Origin: Pseudomonas lopnurensis
Lineage (GTDB): Bacteria; Pseudomonadota; Gammaproteobacteria; Pseudomonadales; Pseudomonadaceae
Direction of reading: 5' to 3'
Assembly: GCF_015070855.1 (NCBI RefSeq)
Contig: NZ_JADDIX010000072.1
Span: forward strand, 1,879-65,878
Length of the DNA stretch: 64,000 nt
Both the position numbers and the translations under genes were made by a program. Under the pieces are notes generated by a model, which ran no database searches, was not told where the DNA came from, and saw only the letters and a program-made list of their open reading frames with translations. Positions 51,453 through 60,926 of the stretch are shown one piece after another; within the stretch, counting starts at the first letter, position 1; every line of letters begins with the position of its first letter.

Positions 51453-52348
51453 GTGTCGGTGTCCTGCTTGCGCTTGGCGCGCGGGTGCGCCTGGTCGTAG
51501 ACCTTGGCCAGGTGCTGGAAATCCAGGTGGGTGTAGATCTGCGTGGTGCCGATGTCGGCGTGGCCGAGCAGTTCCTGCACCGAGCGCAGGTCCTGCGAGG
51601 ACTCCAGCAGGTGGCTGGCGAAGCTGTGGCGCAGCATGTGCGGATGCAGGTGCTGGCCGAGCTCGCGCACGCCGGCCTGGCGCACCCGCAGTTGCACGGC
51701 GCGGGCGCCGAGGCGACGGCCCTGCTGGCCGATGAAGACCGAGCCGTCGGCCGGATGGGCCAGTGCTCGTAGCGGCAGCCATGCCTGTAGCGCTTCGCGT
51801 GCCTTGCGCCCGACCGGCAGTTCGCGGACCTTGTTGCCCTTGCCGAGCACCCGCACCAGGCCGGCGGCCAGGTCGAGCTGGTCGAGGTTCAGCCCGACCA
51901 GCTCGGACAGGCGCAGCCCCGAGGAATAGAACAGCTCCAGCATCGCCTGGTCGCGGTGGGCGATGAAGTCGTCTTCCACGCCGCCATCGAGCAGTTGCAT
52001 GGCGCGATCGGTATCCAGCAGGCGCGGCAGGCGTCGTTCACCCTTCGGCGCCGACAGGCCCGTCGCCGGATCGTGCTGGCAGAGGCCTTCCTGATTGAGA
52101 TAGCGATAGAGCCCGCGCACCGAGGACAGCAGGCGCGCCAGGCTGCGGCTGGACTGGCCCTTGCGGTGCAGCTCGGCGATCAGCTGGCGCAGGTGATGGG
52201 CCTTCAGCCCTGACCACTGCCGCAGCGCTTGCCGCTCGCAATAATCGGCCACCTTGAGCAGATCGCGCCGATAGCCATCCAGCGTGTGCGGCGAAACCTG
52301 CCGCTCGCTGCGCAGATGCTGGAAATAGGCGTCGAGATCGGTGTGCAT
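51449..52348 (-). CDS. xerC: Tyrosine recombinase XerC
   Basis: 299 residues. Site-specific recombinase that with XerD resolves chromosome dimers at dif. N-terminal SAM-like domain ([26 protein letters not shown]), catalytic residues Arg in [12 protein letters not shown], Lys in [11 protein letters not shown], His-x-x-Arg in [11 protein letters not shown], His in [11 protein letters not shown] and the nucleophile Tyr in IYTHL. The same dapF-DUF484-xerC-HAD order is seen in E. coli and Pseudomonas (there called sss). Confidence 0.96.
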   Translation of the reverse strand: MHTDLDAYFQHLRSERQVSPHTLDGYRRDLLKVADYCERQALRQWSGLKAHHLRQLIAELHRKGQSSRSLARLLSSVRGLYRYLNQEGLCQHDPATGLSAPKGERRLPRLLDTDRAMQLLDGGVEDDFIAHRDQAMLELFYSSGLRLSELVGLNLDQLDLAAGLVRVLGKGNKVRELPVGRKAREALQAWLPLRALAHPADGSVFIGQQGRRLGARAVQLRVRQAGVRELGQHLHPHMLRHSFASHLLESSQDLRSVQELLGHADIGTTQIYTHLDFQHLAKVYDQAHPRAKRKQDTDT

Positions 52349-52364
52349 CGGGCTTCCTTAAAGC

Positions 52365-52432
52365 GTAGGGCGGGTGCAACCCGCCGAACGGAGCTGGCGT
52401 CCCGCATGCCCGGCGGGTTTCACCCGCCCTAC
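52365..52432. repeat. Two-hairpin REP-like element, variant A, copy 2
   Basis: GTAGGGCGGGTGCAACCCGCC to GGCGGGTTTCACCCGCCCTAC. Inserted between the DUF484 gene and xerC inside the operon, without breaking either. A degenerate AGCTTGCAGCTTGCAGC run follows at about 52449-52470. Confidence 0.88.
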
Positions 52433-52479
52433 GAATCTGTCCGTTCTTGCAGCTTGCAGCTTGCAGCTTATAGCTGCTT

Positions 52480-53175
52480 CTAGCGTACCGACCGCAGCGA
52501 CGTGGCGAAGCGCGGCAGTACGCGGGTGAGCACTTCGGCGATATAGCCGAGAAACAGCGTGCCCAGCGAACTCTTGTAGTGCTGCGGGTCCGGACTGCCG
52601 ATCGCCAGTACGCCCAGTTGCTGGTTGAGCGTGACCACCGCGGCCGAGCCGACGCTGCCGCTGTCCTCGGCGCCGAACAGGAAGCTCAGTTCGTGCGGGC
52701 GCAGTACGCCGCAGATAGTCTTGCCGCCGTCCAGCAGTCCGCCGATGCACTGCTGCGCCTCGCCGGAGCTGACGCAGCGGCCCACCGGCAGCGAGGCGTC
52801 GCTGAACAGGATCAGGCTGACGTAGGGCACCTGGAATTCGTGGCGCAGGCTGTCTTCCACGGCGCTGACCACTTCCTCCAGGCTGCCGGCGTCGAGCAGG
52901 TCGAGCACCAGCCGGCGGGTCTTGTCGAACAGCCGGTCGTTGTCGCGGGCGACGTCCATCAACTGCGACAGGCGATGGCGCATCTCGATGTTGCGCTCGC
53001 GCAGCAGCTTGACCTGACGCTCCACCAGCGACACCGCGCTGCCGGGCTGGTGGGGGATGCGCAGTTCGGGAATCAGCTCGTCGTGGTCGACGAAGAATTC
53101 CGGGTGGGCACGCAGGTAGGCGGCGACGGCTTCGGCGTCGGGCAGCGGCTCGTTGCCCTGGGTCTGGTCGGTCAT
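52480..53175 (-). CDS. DUF484-family (GAF-like) protein
   Basis: 231 residues. Conserved DUF484 start ([24 protein letters not shown]), a coiled-coil region with [16 protein letters not shown] and a C-terminal GAF-like fold. Located between dapF and xerC, as in other gammaproteobacteria (yigA place). Function unknown; its ATG overlaps the dapF stop by 4 nt, so it is translationally coupled. Confidence 0.9.
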   Translation of the reverse strand: MTDQTQGNEPLPDAEAVAAYLRAHPEFFVDHDELIPELRIPHQPGSAVSLVERQVKLLRERNIEMRHRLSQLMDVARDNDRLFDKTRRLVLDLLDAGSLEEVVSAVEDSLRHEFQVPYVSLILFSDASLPVGRCVSSGEAQQCIGGLLDGGKTICGVLRPHELSFLFGAEDSGSVGSAAVVTLNQQLGVLAIGSPDPQHYKSSLGTLFLGYIAEVLTRVLPRFATSLRSVR

Positions 53176-54002
53176 AGGCGAACCTGTCCTTCAAAAACGC
53201 GAACGGCGGGGCCGGTCATCATAACCGGCTGCCCCGGGCCTGCCCATTCGATGGACAGACGGCCGCCGGGCAGCTCGATCTGCAGCGGCGAATCCATCCA
53301 GCCCTGGCCGATGGCGGCGACCGCCGCGGCGCAGGCGCCGGTGCCGCAGGCCTGGGTTTCCCCGGCGCCACGCTCCCAGACGCGCAGGCGCGCATGCTGG
53401 CGGTCGATGACTTGCAGGAAGCCCGCGTTGACCCGCTGCGGGAAGCGTGGATGGTGTTCGATCTTCGGCCCCAGTTCATGCACCGGTGCGTGGTCGACAT
53501 TGTCGACGCGCAGCACCGCATGGGGATTGCCCATGGATACGGCGGCGATTTCGAGGTTCTGGCCATCGACCTGCAGCGGATAGCTGAGCGCCTCGCGTTC
53601 GGCCTGGAACGGAATATCGGCCGGAACCAGCCGTGGCGGGCCCATGTCGACGCGGATCTGACCATCGGGACGGATATCCAGCTCGATGATGCCACCCTTG
53701 GTTTCGACGCGAATCCGGCGTTTGACGGTCAGGCGCTTGTCCACCACGAAGCGGGCGAAGCAGCGTGCGCCATTGCCGCACTGCTCCACTTCCGAACCGT
53801 CGGAATTGAAGATGCGGTAGCGGAAATCCACGTCCGGATTCTGCGGCGGCTCGACGAGCAGCAATTGGTCGAAGCCGATCCCGGTGTGGCGATCGCCCCA
53901 TTGCTTGGCGTGCTTGGGCTGGATGTGCGCATGCTGGCTGACCAGGTCGATGACCATGAAGTCGTTGCCCAGGCCGTGCATCTTGGTAAAGCGCAGAAGC
54001 AT
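53172..54002 (-). CDS. dapF: Diaminopimelate epimerase
   Basis: 276 residues. Interconverts LL- and meso-diaminopimelate for lysine and peptidoglycan. The two catalytic cysteines are in EQCGNGARC and [27 protein letters not shown] is the family start. The frame is open to 54092, but the ATG at 54002 is the family start. It lies 10 nt after lysA, which uses its product. Confidence 0.97.
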   Translation of the reverse strand: MLLRFTKMHGLGNDFMVIDLVSQHAHIQPKHAKQWGDRHTGIGFDQLLLVEPPQNPDVDFRYRIFNSDGSEVEQCGNGARCFARFVVDKRLTVKRRIRVETKGGIIELDIRPDGQIRVDMGPPRLVPADIPFQAEREALSYPLQVDGQNLEIAAVSMGNPHAVLRVDNVDHAPVHELGPKIEHHPRFPQRVNAGFLQVIDRQHARLRVWERGAGETQACGTGACAAAVAAIGQGWMDSPLQIELPGGRLSIEWAGPGQPVMMTGPAVRVFEGQVRL

Positions 54003-54012
54003 GGTCTCGGTC

Positions 54013-55260
54013 TCAACTGGGCAGCAGGCTTTCGCCGGCATAAAGCTCTTGCACGCTTTCACGGCGGCGCACCTCGAAGGCCTGCTCGCCATCCACCAGC
54101 ACCTCCGCAGCGCGGCCGCGGCTGTTGTAGTTGGAACTCATGACGAAACCGTAGGCACCGGCCGAGCACACGGCCAGCAGATCGCCTTCGGCCAGCGCCA
54201 GCTCGCGATCCTTGGCGAGGAAGTCGCCGGTCTCGCAGATCGGCCCGACGATGTCGTAACGGCGCGTATCGCCTTCATGGGGCTGCACGGCGACCACGTT
54301 CATCCAGGCCTGGTACAGCGCCGGACGGATCAGGTCGTTCATCGCCGCGTCGACGATGGCGAAATCCTTGTGCGCGGTGTGCTTGAGGTATTCCACGCGG
54401 GTCAGCAGCACGCCGGCGTTGGCGACGATGGAGCGGCCCGGCTCGAATACCAGCGCCAGTCCGCGGCCCTCGATGCGCTGGCGCACGGCCTGGATGTAGT
54501 CGCCGGCCAGCGGCGGCTGTTCGTCGCGGTAGCGCACGCCCAGGCCACCGCCCAGGTCCAGGTGGCGGATGCGGATGTCGCGCTCGGCGAGTCGGTCGAT
54601 CAGCGCCAGCAGGCGGTCGAGGGCATCGAGGAACGGCGGCAGGCTGGTCAGCTGCGAACCGATGTGGCAGTCGACGCCGACCACGTCCAGGTTCGGCAGC
54701 TCGGCGGCGCGGGCGTAGACCGCCTCGGCCTGGTCGATGTCGATGCCGAACTTGTTTTCCTTGAGCCCGGTGGAGATGTACGGATGGGTGCCGGCGTCCA
54801 CGTCCGGGTTGACCCGCAGCGACACCGGTGCCTGCAGGCCCAGCTCGGCGGCGACCTGCTGCAGGCGTTCCAGCTCGTCGGTGGATTCGACGTTGAAGCA
54901 GTGCACGCCGACTTCCAGCGCGCGGCGCATGTCGTCGCGGGTCTTGCCGACGCCGGAGAAGACGATGCGCTCCGGCTGGCCACCGGCGGCCAGCACGCGC
55001 TCCAGTTCACCGCGCGAAACGATGTCGAAGCCGGCACCGAGGCGCGCCAGGACGTTCAGCACGCCTAGGTTGGAGTTGGCTTTGACGGCGAAGCAGACCA
55101 GGTGTGGCATGCCCTGCAGCGCATCGGCGTAGGCCCGGTACTGGGCTTCGATGTGGGCACGCGAATAGACGTAGGTCGGAGTGCCGAAGCGCTGCGCTAG
55201 CGCGGACAGCGCCACGCCCTCCGCGAAGAGTTGACCGTCGCGGTACGAGAAGGCTTCCAT
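54013..55260 (-). CDS. lysA: Diaminopimelate decarboxylase
   Basis: 415 residues. PLP enzyme of the alanine-racemase-like fold group that makes lysine from meso-diaminopimelate. The PLP Lys is in [14 protein letters not shown] near residue 61; [16 protein letters not shown] and [11 protein letters not shown] form the phosphate and substrate sites, and [17 protein letters not shown] the C-terminal active-site Tyr. Adjacent dapF supplies its substrate; lptM starts the operon 12 nt upstream. Confidence 0.97.
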   Translation of the reverse strand: MEAFSYRDGQLFAEGVALSALAQRFGTPTYVYSRAHIEAQYRAYADALQGMPHLVCFAVKANSNLGVLNVLARLGAGFDIVSRGELERVLAAGGQPERIVFSGVGKTRDDMRRALEVGVHCFNVESTDELERLQQVAAELGLQAPVSLRVNPDVDAGTHPYISTGLKENKFGIDIDQAEAVYARAAELPNLDVVGVDCHIGSQLTSLPPFLDALDRLLALIDRLAERDIRIRHLDLGGGLGVRYRDEQPPLAGDYIQAVRQRIEGRGLALVFEPGRSIVANAGVLLTRVEYLKHTAHKDFAIVDAAMNDLIRPALYQAWMNVVAVQPHEGDTRRYDIVGPICETGDFLAKDRELALAEGDLLAVCSAGAYGFVMSSNYNSRGRAAEVLVDGEQAFEVRRRESVQELYAGESLLPS

Positions 55261-55272
55261 GAATTGCCTCCT

Positions 55273-55413
55273 TTAGAGTTCGAAACGGTCTTTGGAACGT
55301 TCTTTGACGGTTTTCTCGTCATCCGGCAGGTACAGCGGACCTTTCTGGCCGCAGCCGCTGAGCGCGGCGGCGAAGACGGCGAGGGCGACGAAGGGAAGCA
55401 GCAGACGCTTCAT
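55273..55413 (-). CDS. lptM: Small lipoprotein LptM (YifL family)
   Basis: 46 residues: [30 protein letters not shown]. The lipobox LSGC and the following GQKGPLYLP are the LptM/YifL signature. In E. coli LptM helps the LptD-LptE outer-membrane LPS translocon to mature. The ATG at 55413 is chosen over a longer frame. It heads the lysA-dapF operon and is divergent from cyaY. Confidence 0.9.
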   Translation of the reverse strand: MKRLLLPFVALAVFAAALSGCGQKGPLYLPDDEKTVKERSKDRFEL

Positions 55414-55605
55414 GGGGGCTGGAATCCTTGAAAAATCTAATCGCCGGAGTATACCCAGCACCTGGCGGATTGCCTATGCGAGCTGCGCGCGGCGTGGGTG
55501 CCGCGACCGGCGGCGGCTCGCTAGAGCAAGGGGTGGCCTGCTAAGCTCGCCGCCTTTCGACGCGGCGCGCTGCCGCGCATCCCCCTATAGCCGAGGAATA
55601 GCCGC

Positions 55606-55938
55606 ATGAGCCTGAGCGAAGCCCGTTATCACGATCTGGTCGACGGCGTGCAGGAAGCAGTCGAAGACGTGTTCGATGACAGCAGCCTGGATGTCGATCT
55701 GGAAAATAGCGGTGGGGTGCTGACGGTGCGCTTCGACAATGGCAGCCAGCTGATCCTCAGCCGCCAACCGGCCTTGCGCCAGCTGTGGGTCGCCGCGCGC
55801 TCCGGCGGTTTCCATTTCGACTATGACCAAAACAGCCAGTTGTGGCTGTGCGATGCCAGTGGCGAACGGCTCGGTGAGCTGCTCATGCGCGTGACCCAGG
55901 AGCAGGGCGGCGAAGCGCTGGAGTTCGACGAACTCTGA
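55606..55938 (+). CDS. cyaY: Iron-sulfur cluster assembly protein CyaY (frataxin)
   Basis: 110 residues. Bacterial frataxin with an acidic first helix (SLSEARYHDLVDGVQEAVEDVFDD) that binds iron and modulates the Isc cysteine desulfurase, and the sheet segment LILSRQPALRQLWVAARSGGFHF. Divergent from lptM; same gene order as P. aeruginosa. Confidence 0.95.
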   Translation: MSLSEARYHDLVDGVQEAVEDVFDDSSLDVDLENSGGVLTVRFDNGSQLILSRQPALRQLWVAARSGGFHFDYDQNSQLWLCDASGERLGELLMRVTQEQGGEALEFDEL

Positions 55939-56028
55939 TCCGGCCGGCCCGCAGCGCCCGCATTTGCTGGCCTGCGGGCAGGGGCCTTGCTTATTCGGGC
56001 TGCTGTGATAGTGTCTCTGGCAGGTCAA

Positions 56029-56056
56029 CAAAACCCCGCCTTCGGGCGGGGTTTTG
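56029..56056 (+). terminator. Rho-independent terminator after cyaY
   Basis: CAAAACCCCGCC-TTCG-GGCGGGGTTTTG followed by CTTTTTT, 90 bp past the cyaY stop and before rnk. Confidence 0.94.
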
Positions 56057-56098
56057 CTTTTTTCGCCATTCGATTTCCGCAGGAGCGAGCCAGAACCC

Positions 56099-56503
56099 AT
56101 GACCAGTGCACCGCCGATCATCCTCACCCAACTCGATCTGCAGCGGCTTGAGCGGCTGCTCGACAGCCTGGACGACTATGGTCCGGCCGCCGAAGCGCTC
56201 GAGCAGGAATTGTCGCGGGCGCAGGTGGTGGAACGCAGCGAAATGCCCGCCGGCGTCGTGACCATGAACTCGCGCGTGCACTGCCGCGACGAAGGCAGCG
56301 GCAAGGATTACCACTTGACGTTGGTCTATCCGCACGACGCCGGCAAGGACGGCACCGTGTCCGTGCTGGCACCGGTGGGTACCGCGCTGCTGGGCATGAG
56401 CGTTGGCCAGCACATCGACTGGCCGACGCCAGGCGGCAAGATGATCAAGCTCACCTTGCTCGCGATCGAATATCAGCCCGAAGCGGCGGGCGATCCGTTC
56501 TGA
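56099..56503 (+). CDS. rnk: Nucleoside diphosphate kinase regulator Rnk
   Basis: 134 residues with an N-terminal short coiled coil (LDLQRLERLLDSLDDY) and a GreA/GreB C-terminal-like fold (LVYPHDAGKDGTVSVLAPVGTALLG, GQHIDWPTPGG). Rnk binds RNA polymerase and influences nucleotide pools and, in P. aeruginosa, alginate. The ATG at 56099 gives the family start. It marks the left border of the accessory module; cyaA is its usual near neighbour. Confidence 0.93.
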   Translation: MTSAPPIILTQLDLQRLERLLDSLDDYGPAAEALEQELSRAQVVERSEMPAGVVTMNSRVHCRDEGSGKDYHLTLVYPHDAGKDGTVSVLAPVGTALLGMSVGQHIDWPTPGGKMIKLTLLAIEYQPEAAGDPF

Positions 56504-56600
56504 GCGCTGCGCTTCAGCTCCCACCCGTTCCATCGCCCGGCAGGGCTTGCTGCCGGGCTCCAGTGTCGCGAAGCGCTTTTCCAGCCGAGCTTGCCGTTGT

Positions 56601-57731
56601 TCAGAGCGTGTCGAGAAAGCTGCGCAGTGCCTTCAGTTCGTCCCGGCTCAGTTCCAGCGGCTTGAAGCGCGCCGAGGTGGTCGGGAACAGCGGATCGTCC
56701 TGCTGCGCGGCGGAGGGTTTCGGCCGGGGCATGCCAACGTTGTAGAAGTTGAGCAGGCCCAGCAGGTCGGGAAACAGCCCGTTATGGATCCACGGCCCGG
56801 TCCGGCCCACCAGCCGTAGCGACGGCGTGCGGAAGCGACCGACGTCCTCTGCCTTGCCGGTCACCTCGTAGCGACCCAGGTCCTCGTACTTGCGCCCGTA
56901 GTAGGTCATGCCGGCATTGTGAAACTGGTCGTCGCTCAGGGTCGGACCGAAATGGCAGTTCATGCAGCGCGCCCGGGTACGGAACAGATGCAGGCCATGC
57001 AACTGTTCGTCGTTCAGCGCATCGTGGCGCCCGCGCAGGAAGCGCTCGAAGCGCGTATTACGGGCGAAACGCACCAGCGTGCGCTGGTAGCTGGCCAGGG
57101 CCTGGCGCAGCATGCGCTCATCGATCGCATCCGCGCCGAACACCTCGGCGAAGCGCGGGCGGTAGCCGGCGTCGGCATTCAACCGTCGCAACAGTTCGTC
57201 CCGGTCGAAGGCCATTTCCAGCGGGTCCTCCACGGGGAACAGCGCCTGGTCCTCAAGGCTGGTGGCGCGGCCGTCCCAGAACGGTTGGCGGGTGAAGCCA
57301 CTCATCATCAGGCTCGGCGAATTGCGCCGCCCGGCCTGGCGATCATGGCCGAAGGACACCTTGCGCCCGTCGGCGAAGGCCAGGTCCGGCTCGTGGCAGG
57401 AGGCGCAGGCGATCTGCCCCGAGCGCGACAGGGCCGGATCGAAGAACAGCCGTTCGCCCAAGGCCGCCTTGGCCTCGCTGAAGGGGTTTTCCTCCGGCGA
57501 CGGCGCACGCTCGGGCAACGGTCCCAGCTCCTGCCAGGCGACGTCCTCGTCCACGTGTGGCGCAGGCCACTGGTCTGGCGGCTGAGTGTAGATCTGGCGC
57601 AGGCAGGCATAGTCGACTTCTCCGGGACGTGCGGCCGTCAGATGCTGGTGACAGCCGTCGGCCTGGACTGTCGTCAGCCAGGGCATGGAGAGCGAGCTGA
57701 TGAGCAGGAGCCTTGTCAGGGAATTGACCAT
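56601..57731 (-). CDS. Di-haem cytochrome c peroxidase-family protein
   Basis: 376 residues. Signal peptide (to about residue 24), then two c-type haem motifs, CASCH near residue 109 and CMNCH near residue 257, as in bacterial cytochrome c peroxidases, MauG and MbnH. The ALGERLFFDPALSRSG and FRTPSLRLVGRTGPWIHNG segments are family hallmarks. It would act in the periplasm, either removing peroxide or oxidising a partner protein or peptide. Its ATG overlaps the stop of the TonB receptor gene by one base (TGATG), so its translation is tied to the receptor. That pairing, under an ECF sigma/FecR system, is unusual. Confidence 0.9.
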   Translation of the reverse strand: MVNSLTRLLLISSLSMPWLTTVQADGCHQHLTAARPGEVDYACLRQIYTQPPDQWPAPHVDEDVAWQELGPLPERAPSPEENPFSEAKAALGERLFFDPALSRSGQIACASCHEPDLAFADGRKVSFGHDRQAGRRNSPSLMMSGFTRQPFWDGRATSLEDQALFPVEDPLEMAFDRDELLRRLNADAGYRPRFAEVFGADAIDERMLRQALASYQRTLVRFARNTRFERFLRGRHDALNDEQLHGLHLFRTRARCMNCHFGPTLSDDQFHNAGMTYYGRKYEDLGRYEVTGKAEDVGRFRTPSLRLVGRTGPWIHNGLFPDLLGLLNFYNVGMPRPKPSAAQQDDPLFPTTSARFKPLELSRDELKALRSFLDTL

Positions 57732-60565
57732 CAGAAGCGGTAGCCGACTTCGAGCCAGTACTGACGTCCGACCTCGTAGGTAGGGACTGCATTGGCGTTG
57801 ACGGTGGTGCTATCGGCGACCAGCACCTTGTCCAGTACGTTGAACACGTCGACATTGACGAACACCGCTTGGTTTCGGGCTGTTGGCAGTTCCCAGCCCA
57901 GGCGGAGGTCCCAGGTCAGCGCCGCATCGTAGTCAAGCTCTTCCCATACGTCGATCAGGTTGCCCTGATAGTCGACATCGCGTCCGGTGTTGCCGACTTT
58001 ACTGAAGCCTGCTCGGTAGCGCAGGAAGTTGCTCAAGCTCAGATTCCATTGAGGAATCTCGGTAATAGTCGTCAGGCGCGCTGTCCACGGTCGGTTGTAG
58101 TTGTCGGCCGGACGATCAGCGTAGCGAATGAATTTGCCTTCGTACTGGATGTAGTTGTTCTCGACGTATTCGTCATATTCGTCGATGTAGCTCGGAGAGG
58201 ACGATTTGCTATCCGTCCAGTCCAGGGCCAATTGCCCGTTGGTGCGTGTGCCAAACCAAATGAACTCTCGCAGCGGCGTAACAGTCAGCGTGAGGACGTG
58301 GGTCTCGCTCTCGCCGGCATTGGTGTAGGTGGTGTAGTTGTTGGAGAGCGTCGGGTCGGTGGACGGCTGGTCGATGGCATTGCCCGTGACCCGGACGATC
58401 TGGTCGTGTCCCTTGCGGTTGACATATTTCAGGCCGAACTCCAGGCCGCTGAACCGTTGGGTGATGCCCAACATCCACTCATCGTCATAGGGAATGTCGA
58501 GCTGGTCGAATTTCACCAGATTGGCCGCATTGGCTATGGCGGTCCATGGCATGTCGAGGCTGCTGCGGGTATCGGTAAAGCGCAGGCGGTTACGTCCATC
58601 CTGTAGTTGCCAACTGCTGATATTGCGACCGTAGTAACGGTTGACCCCAGCGGTGAGCAGGGTGCTGCGATCCGCGAAGAGGTCGTATTCTGCGGCAAGG
58701 CGCGGTGCTACGGTGGTCTTGTCCATATAGTTGTCGCTGTCCACTCGAATACCAGGGCGCAGGTTCAGCCTGCCGATACTGATGTCGTCTTGCAGATAGG
58801 CTGCCCATTGCATGGTGGTAAAGTCGAAGTCGCCGGTGCTGTAGCGAGTGCGGCTACTCATGTACTGCCCGGGCCAGCCGGCCAGCGTGGGGCTGAGTGA
58901 GCAGGCAATATTGTCGGTTACACCGGCGCTGTTGGTGCAGGTGCTGGTCGTTTTCGGGAGGACATAGGTATTGCTTTCGGTCAGGCGCTCGTAGCGTACA
59001 TATTGTTCGGAAATTTCCAGGCCGGTTTGCCATTGGTGGTGCGTGCCTAGCAGTTCGAATGCTTGCCAGTCGACGTTCAGTTTGTATTGCCAAGTGTTCT
59101 GCAACTGCTCGATGTCACCGTAGCCGCCTTCGAGGCTGTTGGCGGTGGCCGTGTTACCGACACCCCAATCTTTCTCTGCGGATTTGCGCCAGGTGAACCA
59201 GTCGTCGTATGCCGAGTCCCGTGACAATTCCAGGCGGCTCCAGGCCAGGTTCTGTTCGATTCGGGTCAGATCGCCGTTCCAGAGTGCTTTCAGATTGACC
59301 TGGGTACCGCCGGACTGGGTTTCAAATTCCGAATTCGCGACATTGCCGCGAAAATAAGTGCTCTCTTCCGGCGCATAAGTGACGCTGGATTCCAGTTCCA
59401 GGCGTTCGCTGGCTTGCCAGAAGGCTTTGAGGAAGTAGTTGTCGATACGACGTTCCTGGTCTCTGCTCTGCTGTCCCATGGTGGCAACGTTATTGGCGGA
59501 GTAGAAGCTTGTCGGGATGGTCGAGCGTTTCTGGCTGAAGTTGGCCAGCAGGCCGAAGTTGTCGGTCAGATGGCCTTCCAGGGTTCCACGCATAATGATT
59601 TTGTCGAACTCGGGCTGCTCGTCGTGATTGGCTGAGTTCTCGAAGGCGTCCTGTTGGCGCTCGTCGATGTGGTACTTGGTCCACGAGGCGCGAGTGGTTT
59701 GTGCGGAAATCTTGCCATGGAAATCCTGGGTCGGCTTGCGGGTCTTGGCTTCGATAACTCCGCCATTGAAGCGACCATAGACGGCGGGAACATTGCTGTC
59801 GTAGACCTCGATCTCTTGCAGCAGGTCGGTGTCCAGCGCCAGGCCCTGACTGCGGCCGGGCACATCGGCAGCCAGATTGGGATTGCTCTGGGCGGGATCG
59901 ATGTCGTTGTTCATGCTGATGCCATCGACCAGAAAGGCGTTCTGGTAGAACTTCGCGCCGTTGATGCTGATATTGGCTGGGCCGATCTCGCCGGGCGTCT
60001 TGCTGCTCTGCTGGTTGTTGTCGAACTGCACGTTGGGATGAATCTTCAGCAGGCTGGTGATATCGCCGTTGCCGGCCGGCAGGCTTTCGATGGTGCGGCG
60101 GTCGAGGGTGGTTTCGCCTTGCTTGCGCTCGCGATCGGCCAGCACCAGCACGTCGTCGAACTGCAGCGGGTGCTGGGTGCGTTCTTCAGTGTTCGCAGCC
60201 GCTGGCGCGGCCTCCAGGGTGAGCGTGCCGCCGCGTTGCCGGTGCCAGGTGAGGCCGGTGCCGGCGAGCAGGCGCTGCAGGGCCTGTTCCAGCGTCAGGT
60301 CGCCCTGCACGGCGCCGGCCTGCTTGTCCCTGAGCAACTGGCCGCTGACGCTGACCTGGACGCCGGCCTGCTGGCCGAAGGCGATCAGCCCGGCGGCCAG
60401 CGGTTGCGCGGCGATGTCGAAGGTGCGGGTCTGTTGCTGGCCGCTGCTGACTTCGGCCGCCGCGGCCAGGCCGGGGTTGGCCAGGAACAATGCCGCGGCG
60501 ATGGCGCCGAGCAGTGGGCTGGAACGAAACGGGGTGCGGGCTGGCCCGGCTGGACGGTGGGTCAC
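57731..60565 (-). CDS. TonB-dependent receptor with STN signalling domain (FecA/FpvA type)
   Basis: 944 residues. Signal peptide (to about 37), STN domain (about 48-118; RTFDIAAQPLAAGLIAFGQQAGVQ), a TonB-box-like DDVLVLAD at 137-144, plug (about 155-300) and 22-strand barrel ending in the aromatic GYRF outer-membrane signal. STN receptors transduce ligand binding to a FecR protein. Codons up to about residue 168 are GC-rich like the neighbours; from there to near the end they carry many A/T third bases (sampled lines about 50-55% GC against about 70%). The barrel has a Cys pair in a long loop (STCTNSAG, IACSLS). Ligand unknown. Confidence 0.93.
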   Translation of the reverse strand: MTHRPAGPARTPFRSSPLLGAIAAALFLANPGLAAAAEVSSGQQQTRTFDIAAQPLAAGLIAFGQQAGVQVSVSGQLLRDKQAGAVQGDLTLEQALQRLLAGTGLTWHRQRGGTLTLEAAPAAANTEERTQHPLQFDDVLVLADRERKQGETTLDRRTIESLPAGNGDITSLLKIHPNVQFDNNQQSSKTPGEIGPANISINGAKFYQNAFLVDGISMNNDIDPAQSNPNLAADVPGRSQGLALDTDLLQEIEVYDSNVPAVYGRFNGGVIEAKTRKPTQDFHGKISAQTTRASWTKYHIDERQQDAFENSANHDEQPEFDKIIMRGTLEGHLTDNFGLLANFSQKRSTIPTSFYSANNVATMGQQSRDQERRIDNYFLKAFWQASERLELESSVTYAPEESTYFRGNVANSEFETQSGGTQVNLKALWNGDLTRIEQNLAWSRLELSRDSAYDDWFTWRKSAEKDWGVGNTATANSLEGGYGDIEQLQNTWQYKLNVDWQAFELLGTHHQWQTGLEISEQYVRYERLTESNTYVLPKTTSTCTNSAGVTDNIACSLSPTLAGWPGQYMSSRTRYSTGDFDFTTMQWAAYLQDDISIGRLNLRPGIRVDSDNYMDKTTVAPRLAAEYDLFADRSTLLTAGVNRYYGRNISSWQLQDGRNRLRFTDTRSSLDMPWTAIANAANLVKFDQLDIPYDDEWMLGITQRFSGLEFGLKYVNRKGHDQIVRVTGNAIDQPSTDPTLSNNYTTYTNAGESETHVLTLTVTPLREFIWFGTRTNGQLALDWTDSKSSSPSYIDEYDEYVENNYIQYEGKFIRYADRPADNYNRPWTARLTTITEIPQWNLSLSNFLRYRAGFSKVGNTGRDVDYQGNLIDVWEELDYDAALTWDLRLGWELPTARNQAVFVNVDVFNVLDKVLVADSTTVNANAVPTYEVGRQYWLEVGYRF

Positions 60566-60900
60566 TGATAAATCCCTCTACTGCATGCTTCGATGAGAAC
60601 GATTCCCGATTGCAGGCAAGAAGACGGATGACCTTTCAGAATTTTCAGAAAATCGCGAATTTTTCAGGCCATGTCTGACGTACCCCTGTCGGAGCGTGCG
60701 AGACGCCGACCTCCAGGTTGCTAATATTCAGCGTGCAAAAGCTTCGCGGGCACGGCCCGCTCCTACGGACGTTCAGAACGCCTGTGCGCTTCGGACATGG
60801 TCTTTTAGCGGCGGATCACCAGGACGTAGGGCGGGTTGCAACCCGCCGAACGGGGTTGGCATCGCGCACGTTCCGGCGGGTTTCACCCGCCCTGCGATGC
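60566..60900. promoter_or_regulatory. Receptor upstream region with repeats
   Basis: 335 bp between fecR's stop and the receptor start, read on the minus strand. Near 60636-60665 it has CTGAAAAATTC, CTGAAAATTC and CTGAAAGG in close succession, then CCGTC, which resembles iron-starvation sigma promoters (AAAAT ... CGTC) but with short spacing, so only a candidate. GATGAGAACGATTCCCGAT near 60592-60610 looks weakly Fur-like. A half REP (TTCGCGGGCACGGCCCGCTC) lies at about 60743-60766. No gene was found. Confidence 0.4.
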
Positions 60901-60926
60901 CTAGCGGCGGATCACCAGCAGGTAGG
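60806..60926. repeat. Variant A two-hairpin element flanked by a duplication of the fecR 3' end
   Basis: The element proper is 60826-60895, with CCTGC in place of the usual CCTAC at the right end. A 25-bp sequence beginning TAGCGGCGGATCACCAG occurs at 60806-60830 and again at 60902-60926 with two mismatches. The second copy is the end of fecR (LLVIRR and stop); the first is a duplicate of those codons and stop beyond the element. FecR stays intact. Confidence 0.85.

Noticed and set aside
60566-60900. Hidden precursor peptide gene for the receptor-peroxidase module
   Set aside because: Checked by eye for a short Cys-containing ORF with a ribosome site; only repeat sequence and weak promoter-like motifs were found.
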